Shown here: positions 9,263 to 18,484 of the stretch, piece after piece | Layout of the letters: each line of letters begins with the position of its first letter | How positions within the stretch are numbered: the stretch's first letter is position 1 | Assembly: GCF_013317235.1 (NCBI RefSeq) | Contig: NZ_WLCM01000015.1 | Location: forward strand, 1 to 60,570 | Reading direction: 5' to 3' | DNA: 60,570 bases | From: Leisingera sp. ANG59 | GTDB taxonomy: Bacteria; Pseudomonadota; Alphaproteobacteria; Rhodobacterales; Rhodobacteraceae | The notes under the pieces: generated by a model | Seen by the model: the letters and a program-made list of their open reading frames with translations, nothing else | Told to the model about the DNA's origin: nothing | Database searches by the model: none | Made by a program: the position numbers and the translations under genes

Positions 9263-12200
9263 TCAATAGTCCCGCTTGATGAACAGGCCGACTCCGGTTT
9301 CCCCCTCGCTGTCCACGGTGCCCTGAACGGTCAGGCTTTTGGTGACGTCCAGGTTGATGCTCAGCTCGCTGTCGCCTTGGGTGTTGACGTTGAAATCGGT
9401 ATAAACGTTTTCCGCCACATAGCCGCCCAGCCCCAGCTGCCCGGTGCCCAGGTTGTCGGTGCCGATATCCACATCATCCGCACCGGTGGCCTGGCGCAGC
9501 TTGCTCTGGGCGCCACCTCCGCGGCCGCTGAGGGTCAGCGCCGAGCCGGCCAGCCGCGCCAGCGCCAGCGGCGAGATATCCCCGATATTGTCGCCGAACA
9601 GCAAAAGCGCCAGCGCCTCTTCGCTGGGGCGCGGCGGGTCGGAGGTCACCTTGATCTCCGGCGCATCGACCCGGCCGGAGATTTCCAGCGTCGCCGTGCC
9701 CTGTTCCGTGGCAGCGGTGGATTTGAACTCCAGATAGGGTTTCAGGTCGCCCAACAGGGTGATGCGGCCTTCGTCCAGTTCCAGCCGCCGTCCGAGGATG
9801 TCAAAGGTCCCGCGGATCAGGCTGATCTGGCCGGAGGGCGAGGGCCGCGCGGTGGTGCCGCGCAGGTGGATCTGGCCGCCCAGTTCCGAGCGCAGGCCGC
9901 GCCCGCGGGCAAAGATCCGTGATGGCGCGCTGATCACGATGTCCAGGTCTGTTCTGCCGGGCGGGCCGCCTGCGCCGCCGCTGCCATTGCCGGTCAGCCC
10001 GGCACGGGCGAGCGTTTGGTGCACCTCGCGGGGGGCGCCAACGTGGCGGATCGGCGGGATCGGCGCAGATGAGACCGAACCGCCCGCCGTGTTCAGGTTG
10101 ATGTTGGTCTCACCCACATTGATCTGACCGGCAATCCGGTTGCTGCCCGCCATGGCGCCGGACATCGCAAGGCTGCCATCCAGCAGGGTTTCAAAGGACA
10201 GGTGATCTGTAACCACCACGTCGCCAATCGCGATCTGCAGGTTGCCGTTGAACGGCGGCAGCAGCCCCACCGGGCCGCTGATCCGAACCGTGCCGCCGTC
10301 GCGCGGGCGGGCGGAGAGCTGCACTTGCGCGCTGGAACTGGCGATGGAAACCGTCGCGCTGATGTCATCCACACGCTGCGCCGCGGCCGGGATCGCCAGC
10401 GAGGCGCCGGGGACGGAGATGGTGCCGCTGACCCCGTCCAATGCCGGAACGCCGCGCATCGACATGTCGAAGTTCGCAGGCCCTTGCATCAGGTTGGGGG
10501 AAATGAACGGGTTGAGCCCCTCCAGCCGCAGCGTGCCCTTGGCGGTCACATCTGCGGTGCCCTTGGCTTCGTTCCAGCTGCCCTCGATGCGGCTGTCGAT
10601 GCCGGCCGGGCCGCTGGCGGTGCTGTCCACCATCCAGGTGCCGTCGCGCCGGGTGGCGGTGCCGGCGGCCGCCAGCCGGCCGGGAAGATCAGGCACCAGC
10701 CGCTGCAGCTCTGCCATCACGGCTTCGAACTTCAGATCGGTGCTGCCGTTGCTTTCGGTGAAACGGGCTTCGGCCTCCACCGCAATTCCGGCAGGTCCGG
10801 AGGCCTGGATCGTGGCCTGCCACTCGCCATTGCGCCGTTCCGCCATGCCCTCGGCGCTGAGCCGGCCTGCGAGCTGCGGCACAAAGCGTTCCAGTTCGTT
10901 CCAGGCCGCGGCAAAGGTGAAATCGGCGTCGCCCTCAAGCGTCACCGAACCGTCCAGTTTGGCGCTGGAGCTATGCGGCCCCTTCAGTTCTGCCACGCCA
11001 CTGAAGGTGTCGCCTGTCCGGCTGAAGGTGGTGGCCAGTTCCAGCGTGCCGGGCGCCTGCGGCACCAGCACTTCCAGCCGGTTCAGACGGGCGGTGATGT
11101 CCAGTTGCCCGGCCTGGTTGTTGAGCGTGCCCCGTGCCGTGGCCGCCAGCGCGCTGCCGGCCAGGTCGAAATGGTCTATGGCAATGCCGTTCTCATCCCG
11201 TGCGGCCTTCAAAGCCAGCGAGGTGGTGCCCGCCAGCAGCTCATCCACCTGGGCAATGCCCGCCGACAGATCCTGCGCCTGCAAGGAAAGATCAGTGTCG
11301 AACCCGCCGGTCAGCGGCGTGAAAGACCCCTTGACCGCGGCCTGCACGGCACCGCCCAGCGGTCGCCCTGCCAGATCGGAAAAGCGGCCCAGATCCGCGG
11401 CGCCCGCTGTCAGGTCGGCGGTGACCTTCAGCCCCTCTTCCAGCCCGTCAAAGGCCACGTCGCCCGTGGCTTGATAGTCGCTGCCGCGCAGCTCCATGTC
11501 TGTGACATGCAGCGCGCCGGGCCCGTCGGTGCTGAGCGTGCCCTCAAAGCGGATCTCGTTGCCGGTGGCCTTGGCCAGCGCCGGGTCGCGGGGCCGGAAC
11601 CCGCTGAGGCCGGCCGTCAGGCGGCCCTCCAGCGCAAAGCCGCTGGTCTGGTCCACTGTGCCGCGGCCCGTGATTTCGGCGGTATCTACCAGCGCTCCAG
11701 GGTGGCTCAGCTGGTTCAGCACCCCGTCCAGCACCCAGCGGCCTTCTAGGGTTTTCTGCAGCTGCAGGTCGGCCTTGGCCAGCGTGGTCTGGCCGTCGCT
11801 GGTCGGCAGCGTGACCGCAGCCTGGCCGGCGGGCGGGGTGATCGCGGTCTTCAGGTTGGCGGTGGCCAGCTTGCCGCCCGCATCCAGCGCTGCGGCGCCA
11901 GTGATCCGCAGGGCGTTGGTGCGCAGGACCAGCGTATCGAGCGTCAGCGCGCCGCTGCCCTCGCGCAGGCCCTTGACGTTCAGGCGCAGGCCGGGGCCGA
12001 AGAACGGCCGGTGCACCGGTGGCAGCAGCACGTCAATGTTGCCGCCCAGGTCGGCAGAAAACCCGATGTCGCGCGGTGTCTCAGGCGCGGCATCTGCAGG
12101 CAGAGGCCGGGCTGCCAGCACCACCTGGCCGCCCAGTCGCTCAGTTCCATTGGTGCTGAAAGCGATATCGGCGGTGAAATCCGTGACCGGGCCGCTGCCC

Positions 12201-12895
12201 TTGGCCGTCAGCTGCAGATCGGGATTGCCCGGCAGGTCCAGGCCGCGTGAAATCAGCCCGCCCGCAGCCTCATTTGCCGACAGGTCCAGGGTGATCTGCT
12301 GGGTTTCATTGGCATAGGCAGCCTCCAGCCGGATGTGGTCGCCGGGCTTGTCCAGCCGTGCGGCCTCCAGCTTGGTGTCCAGCGCGCCGTCCGCCAGTTT
12401 CAGCGTGCCCTCGACCCGCAGGCTGGCGGCTGTTCCGGTCAATGCCTCGCCCAGCTCGATCCGGGCGGCCTTGATCTGACCCAGTTCGATGGCCACCGGC
12501 AGCTCCGGCAGGGCAAAGGGGGTGGTTTCCGCTTCCGGCAGCTCCGGGTCCGGCGGCAGCGGCTCAGGCGCGCGTTCGATCGCGATACGCTCTGCCGACA
12601 GCTCATTGACCGAGAACCGCCCGCGCAACAGGTCCAGCCGGTTCCAGTCCAGCACTGCGCCCTCGACCGTCAGCCAGATGCCTTCCTCGTCGGCCACGGT
12701 TATCTTCCTGATCTTGGCCTGCGAGGAGAACGCGCCCTCCAGGCCGCTCACGCTGATATAGCGGCTGTCGCCGGACAGCGTGTCCTCCAGGAAATCAACC
12801 AGCAGCCCGCCGGCGTCTTCCTCGGTGGTCTCCTGCGCCGCAACCGGTGCCAGGGTCAGGCCCAGTGCGAGCGTATAGCCAAGAACCTGTCTCAA
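9263..12895 (-). CDS. tamB: Translocation and assembly module subunit TamB
   Basis: Very long protein of 1210 residues with a signal peptide or membrane anchor at 1-20 (cleavage-like APVAA-QE). A long series of short beta-rich repeats follows, typical of the AsmA/TamB bridge proteins that span the periplasm. The C-terminal DUF490/TamB domain occupies roughly residues 850-1210, with GRRLELDEGRITL, PSEEALALLLFG and a final strand-like end in KRDY. It works with the outer-membrane protein TamA in outer-membrane protein insertion and, by recent models, phospholipid transport. The start codon is TTG at 12895, overlapping the tamA stop (TTGA), which implies coupling. The length is normal for the family. 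Confidence 0.95.
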   Translation of the reverse strand: MRQVLGYTLALGLTLAPVAAQETTEEDAGGLLVDFLEDTLSGDSRYISVSGLEGAFSSQAKIRKITVADEEGIWLTVEGAVLDWNRLDLLRGRFSVNELSAERIAIERAPEPLPPDPELPEAETTPFALPELPVAIELGQIKAARIELGEALTGTAASLRVEGTLKLADGALDTKLEAARLDKPGDHIRLEAAYANETQQITLDLSANEAAGGLISRGLDLPGNPDLQLTAKGSGPVTDFTADIAFSTNGTERLGGQVVLAARPLPADAAPETPRDIGFSADLGGNIDVLLPPVHRPFFGPGLRLNVKGLREGSGALTLDTLVLRTNALRITGAAALDAGGKLATANLKTAITPPAGQAAVTLPTSDGQTTLAKADLQLQKTLEGRWVLDGVLNQLSHPGALVDTAEITGRGTVDQTSGFALEGRLTAGLSGFRPRDPALAKATGNEIRFEGTLSTDGPGALHVTDMELRGSDYQATGDVAFDGLEEGLKVTADLTAGAADLGRFSDLAGRPLGGAVQAAVKGSFTPLTGGFDTDLSLQAQDLSAGIAQVDELLAGTTSLALKAARDENGIAIDHFDLAGSALAATARGTLNNQAGQLDITARLNRLEVLVPQAPGTLELATTFSRTGDTFSGVAELKGPHSSSAKLDGSVTLEGDADFTFAAAWNELERFVPQLAGRLSAEGMAERRNGEWQATIQASGPAGIAVEAEARFTESNGSTDLKFEAVMAELQRLVPDLPGRLAAAGTATRRDGTWMVDSTASGPAGIDSRIEGSWNEAKGTADVTAKGTLRLEGLNPFISPNLMQGPANFDMSMRGVPALDGVSGTISVPGASLAIPAAAQRVDDISATVSIASSSAQVQLSARPRDGGTVRISGPVGLLPPFNGNLQIAIGDVVVTDHLSFETLLDGSLAMSGAMAGSNRIAGQINVGETNINLNTAGGSVSSAPIPPIRHVGAPREVHQTLARAGLTGNGSGGAGGPPGRTDLDIVISAPSRIFARGRGLRSELGGQIHLRGTTARPSPSGQISLIRGTFDILGRRLELDEGRITLLGDLKPYLEFKSTAATEQGTATLEISGRVDAPEIKVTSDPPRPSEEALALLLFGDNIGDISPLALARLAGSALTLSGRGGGAQSKLRQATGADDVDIGTDNLGTGQLGLGGYVAENVYTDFNVNTQGDSELSINLDVTKSLTVQGTVDSEGETGVGLFIKRDY

Positions 12896-14694
12896 AACGC
12901 CTGTCCTATTCCGATATAGAATTGCAGCCCGTCCTCGCTGCCGCCGTCCACCGGATAGGCAAGGTCGAGCCGAATCGGGCCGATGCCCGCCACATCATAG
13001 CGCAGGCCGAGGCCGGCACCGGCATGGCGCGCCGAGGAGCCGGAGACAAAACTGTCCGCATCGACAAAGCCGAGGTCGTAAAAACCGACCAGGGAAATCT
13101 TGTCGGTGACCTTGCCGCGCACTTCAGCGGACAGGGCGGCAAAACTGCGCCCGCCCGCGGTGCCGCCGTTCGCCGGCACGCCCAGCGACTGGTACTCATG
13201 CCCGCGCACGGTGCCCGCACCGCCGGAGAAGAACAGCAGGGTGGGGGAGATCTCGCTGAGAGACGGCCCCACCACGGAGCCCAGCTGCACGCGGCCTGCC
13301 AGCACGATCCAGTCATCCGCGCCCAGCCCGTAATAGGCGCGCCCGTCGCCTTTCATCTGCAGACCGGACTTGCTGCCGCCGTATCCGATGAACGGCGTGG
13401 CAGAGCCTTGCAGGAAGTAGCCGCTGGCCGGGTTCACCCGGCTGTCGCGGGCGTCATATTCGGCGCGGAAGCGGCCGGCTACGTATTTGAACCGGCGTTT
13501 GCCGAACACGTCCTCCGCCAGCGTGGAGGAGACCCCCAAAGCCGCCTCGGCAAAGAACGTCTCGGAGAACGTCCGCCTTGCCCCGATGGCGCCATAGACG
13601 CGGGTCGCGGAGTAATGCTCCTCGTCCAGCCGTTCGGCTTCCGCGAGGTAGAAAATGCTGTCATCCGGCCCCAGCTTTGCCGGCCGGTCCAGCCGCACCG
13701 CGATGCGCCCGTCGATGTCGTTGCTGCTGCCGATGCCGCTGACGCGGGCTTCGATCCGCAGCTTCTCGGCATTGCCGAACAGGTTGCGGTGCATCCAGCT
13801 GCCCGACAGCTCCAGCCCGTCGGAAGAGCTGACCTCGGCGCCGAAGGTCAGGCGGCGGGGCGGCAGGTCCTCAACCTGCGCCACGAAATCCAGGGTGCCG
13901 TCCGGGTTCGGCTGCTCTGCCTCGCGCAGCACAACGCTGGAAAACGTGCCGGTGCGCCGCAGCCTTGTGGCTGATTTCGAGATCAGGTCTGGGTGGAATT
14001 CTTCCCCCGCCGGGAAGCCTGCGATGCGGCGGATGGCGTCTTCTGTCACACTGGTCTCGCCGGTGATCCGCATCTGCCCGAAGCGCAGTTTCGGGCCCGG
14101 CGCCAGCCGCAGCGCTGCATCCAGCCGCGCCTGCAGGTGGTTTGCGGTGATGTTCTGGTCCGACACTTCCGCCTTGGCATGACCGCTGCGGCGCCACGCG
14201 CGCACGCCCGCAATGGCGGCATCCCGGATCACCCCGGTGCCGGCCGGCTTACCGGGGGCGAAGCCTTCGGGGATCTCCACATCGCTGTTCTGCGGAAAGG
14301 GTGCCAGCTCCGCCCTGCCAAAGGCGAACTGCGGGCCGGGTTTCACGATGATCTCGACCTTCTGGACGTTCCGCGGCGGGTTCAGCGGCTGGATCAGCGC
14401 CGCCTCGCGCCCGTCGAGGCGGATATTCACGACCGGCGAGAAGTGCCCGGCGTCATAAAGCACCTGCACCAGCGTGCGGTAATCCGACAGCGCGGCCGCC
14501 AGCAGCTCCTGCACGTTGGTCTCGCCGCTTGCCGCAACCGAAGCCGATGCGCCGCGCAGCCGGTCCGCCAGTTCGTCGCCGGCGCCAGGGGCTTGCAATG
14601 TGGCTTCTGCTGCATGGGCGGCAGGCGGCAGCAAGGCCGCAAGGCTGAGGGCAAGGCTGCGCGCCAAGCTGCGCGGGCGGATCGGAAAAATCAT
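12892..14694 (-). CDS. tamA: Outer-membrane assembly protein TamA (Omp85 family)
   Basis: Protein of 600 residues: signal peptide at 1-28 (ending PPAAHA), POTRA repeats at about 60-275, and a 16-stranded barrel region from about 280. The chain ends in Phe (GIGQAF), the usual C-terminal signal of outer-membrane barrels. Other family features are FFSGGAGTVRGHEYQSLG, the loop-6 type RGY/RGH motif, and GLRYDVAGIGPIRLDLAYP. It is the outer-membrane partner of TamB, whose gene begins inside its stop codon. Promoter sequences must lie in the 436-bp gap upstream. Confidence 0.95.
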   Translation of the reverse strand: MIFPIRPRSLARSLALSLAALLPPAAHAAEATLQAPGAGDELADRLRGASASVAASGETNVQELLAAALSDYRTLVQVLYDAGHFSPVVNIRLDGREAALIQPLNPPRNVQKVEIIVKPGPQFAFGRAELAPFPQNSDVEIPEGFAPGKPAGTGVIRDAAIAGVRAWRRSGHAKAEVSDQNITANHLQARLDAALRLAPGPKLRFGQMRITGETSVTEDAIRRIAGFPAGEEFHPDLISKSATRLRRTGTFSSVVLREAEQPNPDGTLDFVAQVEDLPPRRLTFGAEVSSSDGLELSGSWMHRNLFGNAEKLRIEARVSGIGSSNDIDGRIAVRLDRPAKLGPDDSIFYLAEAERLDEEHYSATRVYGAIGARRTFSETFFAEAALGVSSTLAEDVFGKRRFKYVAGRFRAEYDARDSRVNPASGYFLQGSATPFIGYGGSKSGLQMKGDGRAYYGLGADDWIVLAGRVQLGSVVGPSLSEISPTLLFFSGGAGTVRGHEYQSLGVPANGGTAGGRSFAALSAEVRGKVTDKISLVGFYDLGFVDADSFVSGSSARHAGAGLGLRYDVAGIGPIRLDLAYPVDGGSEDGLQFYIGIGQAF

Positions 14695-15013
14695 GTTTGC
14701 TCCCGGCAGCGGGCTTAAAAATCGGGCCCGGAACCGCGGCAGGTTTCAGGCGCTTCCGCAAACCTAGCACGGGAAAATTGCCGGATGGAACCGGCAAAGC
14801 GGCGGCAATCCGCCGGCGTTCGGCAACGGCGAAATGCCGCGCATGTTTCCGCCGTGCCGAGGTGGCGGGCAATGAGCATTGGAAAGCTGAATACGGTATG
14901 TGGTAGGCTTAATCAGCTCCAGCGGGTAATCCCGCCAGAGCTGTCACTGTTTAACAAAGAACAAGACTAACGTCAGGCACAGCCACCACTCACAAAGCAG
15001 CCAGCCTGACTGG
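14695..15013. other. Intergenic region upstream of tamA, no gene supported
   Basis: Together with the repeat pair to its right, this forms a 436-bp gap between tamA and the winged-helix regulator. It becomes AT-richer from about 14870. Short open frames on both strands lack ribosome sites and coding-like composition. It must hold the tamA promoter, but I see no convincing -35/-10 pair. Confidence 0.5.
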
Positions 15014-15079
15014 AATGATACCACGCATGATTTTACTGTCCATATAATTGTCAGTTTGATAAAGTTGTGTGGTATCATT
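15014..15079 (+). promoter_or_regulatory. Inverted repeat pair flanking an AT-rich promoter region
   Basis: AATGATACCAC at 15014-15024 is repeated as its perfect reverse complement at 15069-15079. If two flanking bases on each side are included the match is 15 of 17 (TGRAATGATACCACRCA). The 44 bp between the arms are AT-rich and contain TATAAT-like sequence (CATATAAT), unlike the surrounding DNA. The arrangement suggests two operator half-sites around the promoter of the winged-helix gene that begins about 50 bp downstream. Confidence 0.5.
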
Positions 15080-15130
15080 TCACCCTGCCCCCGCCGGGGG
15101 GGCAGTTTTCGAGGACCCGGGAGAGCGGTT

Positions 15131-15433
15131 TTGGACCGGTTGAGACCAATATTCGAACTTCGCGACATGCTTCACCAGATGGAGCGGGATCTTGGCCTGG
15201 ACCGCCTGAGCCGGTCAGAGCGCGATGTGCTGCTGGCTGCAAATTCGCTGACACAAGCGCCGGGGGAACCGGTGCAATCCGAACAGATCCGCAATCACCG
15301 GCTGGTCAAGGGGCTCGCACAGGCCACGTTCCACCGCACGCTGAAGTCGCTGCTGGAGCTGGGGCTGATCAAACGGGCCGGCGGAAGCAAGGCCAAGCAT
15401 TACGTCGTCTGCTTCGATCCTGCGGCAAAATGA
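15131..15433 (+). CDS. Small winged-helix DNA-binding protein
   Basis: Protein of about 100 residues, almost entirely one winged-helix domain of MarR-like type. A helix pair in LDRLSRSERDVLLAANSL is followed by a recognition-helix region in LAQATFHRTLKSLLELGLI, then a wing in KRAGGSKAKHYVV. I chose the TTG at 15131 (GGGAGAG about 8 bp upstream). The ATG at 15056 would put the right arm of the inverted repeat inside the coding region and add 25 non-conserved-looking residues. Autoregulation through the flanking repeats is likely but inferred. A membrane protein gene follows 61 bp downstream in the same direction. Confidence 0.7.
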   Translation: MDRLRPIFELRDMLHQMERDLGLDRLSRSERDVLLAANSLTQAPGEPVQSEQIRNHRLVKGLAQATFHRTLKSLLELGLIKRAGGSKAKHYVVCFDPAAK

Positions 15434-15494
15434 CGGTGCCCGGCTGGGTAATCAATTGATTGCAACGTTTGAATGTGATGTCTAAACGGGCATC

Positions 15495-16103
15495 ATGATA
15501 CGAGTGCTGCAGCGTCTGGCTGATATTCAGAGTTTTGCGGTCATCACCGCGGTTTATGTCGTCTGCCACGGGCTGACGGCTTGGGTGGTCACGCCTGTGC
15601 AGGGCCTGTTCCTGCCGGAGGTGACGGTCTTTGCCAGCCTTGTCTACCTGCCGCACGGGGTGCGGGTGCTGGCGGTCTGGCTGTTCGGCTGGCGGGCGGT
15701 TCTGCCGCTGGCTGCGGGCGCTTTCCTGTCAGAGATGATGTTCACAGACGCAGGCGTGCGGCAGCTGATGGAGCCGGTGCTGCTGGAATCCATCGCGGTA
15801 GGCGCGGTTTCGGCTTTTGCAGCCTTTGAAATAGCAGGTCTGTTCGGCTGGCAGCTGTATGTCGGCCAGTCACGGCGGATTGCTTGGACCAGTCTTCTGG
15901 CTGTTGGTGCACTGGCCTCCATGATCAATTCGTCAGGGCAGTCCGTTGTGTTCTCGGGCCTTATCTTTCCCGGTGACCAGCTGCCGGTGATGGCGGTCTA
16001 TGCCGCCGGCGATCTGCTCGGCCTCGCGGTCTGCATGCTGATGCTGACGCTGATCTTCCGCTGGCTGCGCCTGGCGGCCGGGAAACGCTCCTCGCAGGAG
16101 TAG
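15495..16103 (+). CDS. Integral membrane protein, unknown function
   Basis: Protein of 202 residues with about five or six hydrophobic helices (for example residues 15-35, 42-60, 68-85, 95-115, 130-150, 165-190) and short polar loops. The arrangement faintly resembles the MASE1-type membrane sensor domain, but no signalling output domain follows. It lies just downstream of the winged-helix gene, perhaps co-transcribed, and is convergent with the gap-like gene. I do not recognise the family. Confidence 0.65.
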   Translation: MIRVLQRLADIQSFAVITAVYVVCHGLTAWVVTPVQGLFLPEVTVFASLVYLPHGVRVLAVWLFGWRAVLPLAAGAFLSEMMFTDAGVRQLMEPVLLESIAVGAVSAFAAFEIAGLFGWQLYVGQSRRIAWTSLLAVGALASMINSSGQSVVFSGLIFPGDQLPVMAVYAAGDLLGLAVCMLMLTLIFRWLRLAAGKRSSQE

Positions 16104-16149
16104 CAAAGCCCGCCGGGGGCGGGCTTGCAAGAACGGCGGCAGGGGGGAC

Positions 16150-17133
16150 TTACCCCGCCATCATCCGCGCCACATCCAGCATCCGGGCGGAAAAGCCCCA
16201 TTCATTGTCATACCAGCCGAACACCCGCACCTGCTGCTCTCCGGCCATGCGGGTTTCCGGCCCGGCAATCACCAGCGACTCGGTCCGCGCCCGCAGGTCG
16301 GAGGAAACCAGCGGCATGTCAGTCCAGCCCAGAACGTTCGAGGCAGCAACACCTTCGCGAAGGGCTGCGCTGAACTCTGCCTCTTTCATCGGGGTTTTCA
16401 GATGTGCGACCAGATCAATGGCGGAAACGCTGGCGGTCGGCACCCGCACCGCGGCGCCGCTGACGCGGCCCTTCAGATGCGGCAGCACCTCGTCGATCAG
16501 ATGCATGGCAGAGGTGGTGGTCGGCACCATCGACTGCGCGCCGCCGCGCGAACGCGCAAAATCGCCCCGCGGCGCGTCCACCATCGGCTGCGAGTTCGTA
16601 TAGCAGTGGATGGTGGTCATATGCGCGGTGTCGATCCCCGCGATCTGGTCCAGCAGCTTGACCAGCGGCGTCAGCGCATTGGTGGTGCAGGAGGCGTTGG
16701 AGACAATCCGGGTATCCCCCAATGCGTCCTCGTTGGCACCCAGCACCATGGTCCGCTCGGCGGCTGGGGAAGGGCCGGAGATCAGCACCTTGGCGGCCCC
16801 CGCCTTCAGTCCGCGCTCCGCCACATCGGACGTCCGCGCAATGCCGGTGCACTCCAGCACCAGATCGACGCCGGACAGGTCCACCTTGGTCAAATCGGGT
16901 TCATGGCTGACCGGGATGCTGCGGCCCATCACCCGCAGCGCATCACCCCCATGCTCGACCGGGTGGGCGAAGGGTCCGAAGGTGCTGTCGTACTGGAACA
17001 GATAGGCGCACATGTCCAAGGGCGCGATATCATTGATCCGCACCACCTCGATGCCGTCTCCGCGCGATGTGGTCAGAATCTGGCGCAGGATGGCGCGGCC
17101 GATGCGGCCGAATCCGTTGATAGCAAGTTTCAT
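16150..17133 (-). CDS. gap: Type I glyceraldehyde-3-phosphate dehydrogenase paralogue
   Basis: Protein of 327 residues with the NAD-binding INGFGRIGR at the N terminus, catalytic Cys in SNASCTTNAL, the general-base His in TTIHCYTNSQ, GAAVRVPTASVS, and the C-terminal YDNEWGFS. All catalytic residues of phosphorylating GAPDH are present, so oxidation of glyceraldehyde 3-phosphate is plausible. The phosphate-site segment (SMVPTTTSAMHLIDEVLPHL) diverges from the usual IIPTSTGAAKAV pattern, which suggests a side paralogue rather than the main glycolytic enzyme. The ATG at 17133 begins exactly at the Rossmann strand; a frame extending to 17175 adds unrelated residues. It stands alone, not next to pgk or fba. 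Confidence 0.9.
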   Translation of the reverse strand: MKLAINGFGRIGRAILRQILTTSRGDGIEVVRINDIAPLDMCAYLFQYDSTFGPFAHPVEHGGDALRVMGRSIPVSHEPDLTKVDLSGVDLVLECTGIARTSDVAERGLKAGAAKVLISGPSPAAERTMVLGANEDALGDTRIVSNASCTTNALTPLVKLLDQIAGIDTAHMTTIHCYTNSQPMVDAPRGDFARSRGGAQSMVPTTTSAMHLIDEVLPHLKGRVSGAAVRVPTASVSAIDLVAHLKTPMKEAEFSAALREGVAASNVLGWTDMPLVSSDLRARTESLVIAGPETRMAGEQQVRVFGWYDNEWGFSARMLDVARMMAG

Positions 17134-17183
17134 GCGCAATCTATGGCAGGCGCACCGGCGCCGCTCAATCCGCACTGCCTGGT

Positions 17184-17199
17184 AAAATGATCACATTTT
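17184..17199. promoter_or_regulatory. Dyad upstream of the GAPDH-like gene
   Basis: AAAATG at 17184-17189 and CATTTT at 17194-17199 form an inverted repeat around a 4-base centre, about 50 bp before the start codon of the gap-like gene. It is AT-rich against its surroundings and could be an operator or part of a promoter. Support is only the symmetry and position. Confidence 0.3.
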
Positions 17200-17254
17200 C
17201 CAAGAGGATGTTTCAGATTAATGCGTCAAAACCGCGGATCCGCCAAAGCTGTTC

Positions 17255-17569
17255 CTATTTGCGGCAGATCACCTGGGCGTAATAGGTGCCGGTGATATTG
17301 CGCACCATCGTGTCCAGGTTGACGCTGCAGCCGGTGGCCGTGCGAATGGCGCGGACCGCCTGGCGCGCCGTCAGCACCGCGGGCGGGCGGAAGGCCAGGT
17401 GCTCCAGGTTCATCCGGGTGGCGCTGTAGCGGCCCGGCGCGTCCTCCACCGGCGCCACCACCCAGTCGCGGCCGAGCACGGTGACCTGCTTGCCTTCGAC
17501 GCCCTTGGCCCCGGCTGCCGGGGCCAGCGCGGCGCACAGGGCCGCTGCCAATGCGGTTTGTTTCATCAT
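17255..17569 (-). CDS. Small secreted protein, unknown function
   Basis: Protein of about 104 residues with a clear signal peptide (MKQTALAAALCAALAPAAGA, cleavage about residue 21). The mature part of about 83 residues has two Cys (ATGCSVN and the final VICRK) that could form a disulfide. It fits a small periplasmic protein. AGGAG lies 11 bp before the ATG at 17569; a TTG codon one position upstream is also possible. It sits between gap and the IclR regulator, all on the same strand, with separate gaps. No family recognised. Confidence 0.75.
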   Translation of the reverse strand: MMKQTALAAALCAALAPAAGAKGVEGKQVTVLGRDWVVAPVEDAPGRYSATRMNLEHLAFRPPAVLTARQAVRAIRTATGCSVNLDTMVRNITGTYYAQVICRK

Positions 17570-17635
17570 CAAAATGCTCCTGCGGAAATCTCTGGTTCCA
17601 GCCTAGCGCAGGCCCGGAGCAAAGCAAGACGCAGC

Positions 17636-18412
17636 TTACAGGTGATCCACCGCTTCCGCCTGCCGCAGTTCCGCGGCGCACAGTTGCAACCCCCGCAGCA
17701 GCCGCTCCGCATCCGCCTCAGGCTGCGACCCCCGCGGCGCTGAGCAGCCCGCCACGATCGGCGTCCGGCCGGGGCGCGACACCGGCACCGCATAACCGGT
17801 GATTCCGGCCTCGAATTCGCTGTCCGTCACGCAATAGCCCTGCTCGCGCGCTTTCGCGACGCGCTCCAGGATGGCCTCCGGTTCCGCCAGTGACTGGCCG
17901 GTGTGGCGCGGGATCTCTGTTGCAGCCAGCACTTTCGCAGCCTCCGCTTCCGGCAGCCCGGCCAGCAGCATCCGCCCCAGGCTGGTGTGCGCCAGCGGAA
18001 TGCGGGAGCCGGCGGTGAAGCCATAGGTGATATGGCCGTGCTCGACGGTCGATTGCGCCAGCAGCAGCACCCGGCCCTGGTCCAGCATCGCCAGCGTCAC
18101 TTCGATTTCCAGCTGCCGGGCGTGGCGGTTCAGCACCGGCTGCACCCGGCGGCCGAACTGGTTGGCCTGCAGGAAACCGCCCGCCAGCGCCAGCACCCGC
18201 GGGGTCAGCGACAGCATCCGCCCGTCCTGGCGCAGATAGCCTGCCTGCACCAGCGTCAGCGCGCCTCGCCGGGCGGTGGCCCGGTCCTGGCCGCTGCGCC
18301 GGGCGATTTCGGCCAGGGTCATGCTGGGGGTCTCTGCATCAAACACCGCCAGAACCGCCAGCCCCTTGGCAAAGCTCGACGAAATATTCCTGTCCTGTTC
18401 TGCCGTTGCCAT
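17636..18412 (-). CDS. IclR family transcriptional regulator
   Basis: Protein of 258 residues. The N-terminal winged helix-turn-helix is at about 14-75 (FAKGLAVLAVF, TLAEIARRSGQDRATARR, LVQAGYLRQDG). The C-terminal effector domain has the IclR signature around PLAHTSLGRMLLAGLPEAEA and GYCVTDSEFEAGITGYAVPV. It probably responds to a small carbon or amino acid ligand. It is divergent from the glutamine-synthetase-like gene, and a dyad of the type IclR proteins bind lies in the shared 213-bp promoter region, so that gene is the likely target. The reading frame stays open far upstream, but that part is antisense to the ligase gene and is not coding. Confidence 0.92.
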   Translation of the reverse strand: MATAEQDRNISSSFAKGLAVLAVFDAETPSMTLAEIARRSGQDRATARRGALTLVQAGYLRQDGRMLSLTPRVLALAGGFLQANQFGRRVQPVLNRHARQLEIEVTLAMLDQGRVLLLAQSTVEHGHITYGFTAGSRIPLAHTSLGRMLLAGLPEAEAAKVLAATEIPRHTGQSLAEPEAILERVAKAREQGYCVTDSEFEAGITGYAVPVSRPGRTPIVAGCSAPRGSQPEADAERLLRGLQLCAAELRQAEAVDHL

Positions 18413-18484
18413 CGCGTAGCCGCTCCGTCCTGATCCTGAAAAAACCGCTGCCAGCAGCGGATTTGTGCGAATGCTGGCTACAAT

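Noticed and set aside
10202-11749. A 515-codon + strand frame opposite tamB
   Set aside because: Shadow of tamB; no ribosome site or family motif.
14944-15168. Minus-strand frame in the gap upstream of tamA
   Set aside because: No ribosome site, and it runs across the inverted-repeat promoter region.
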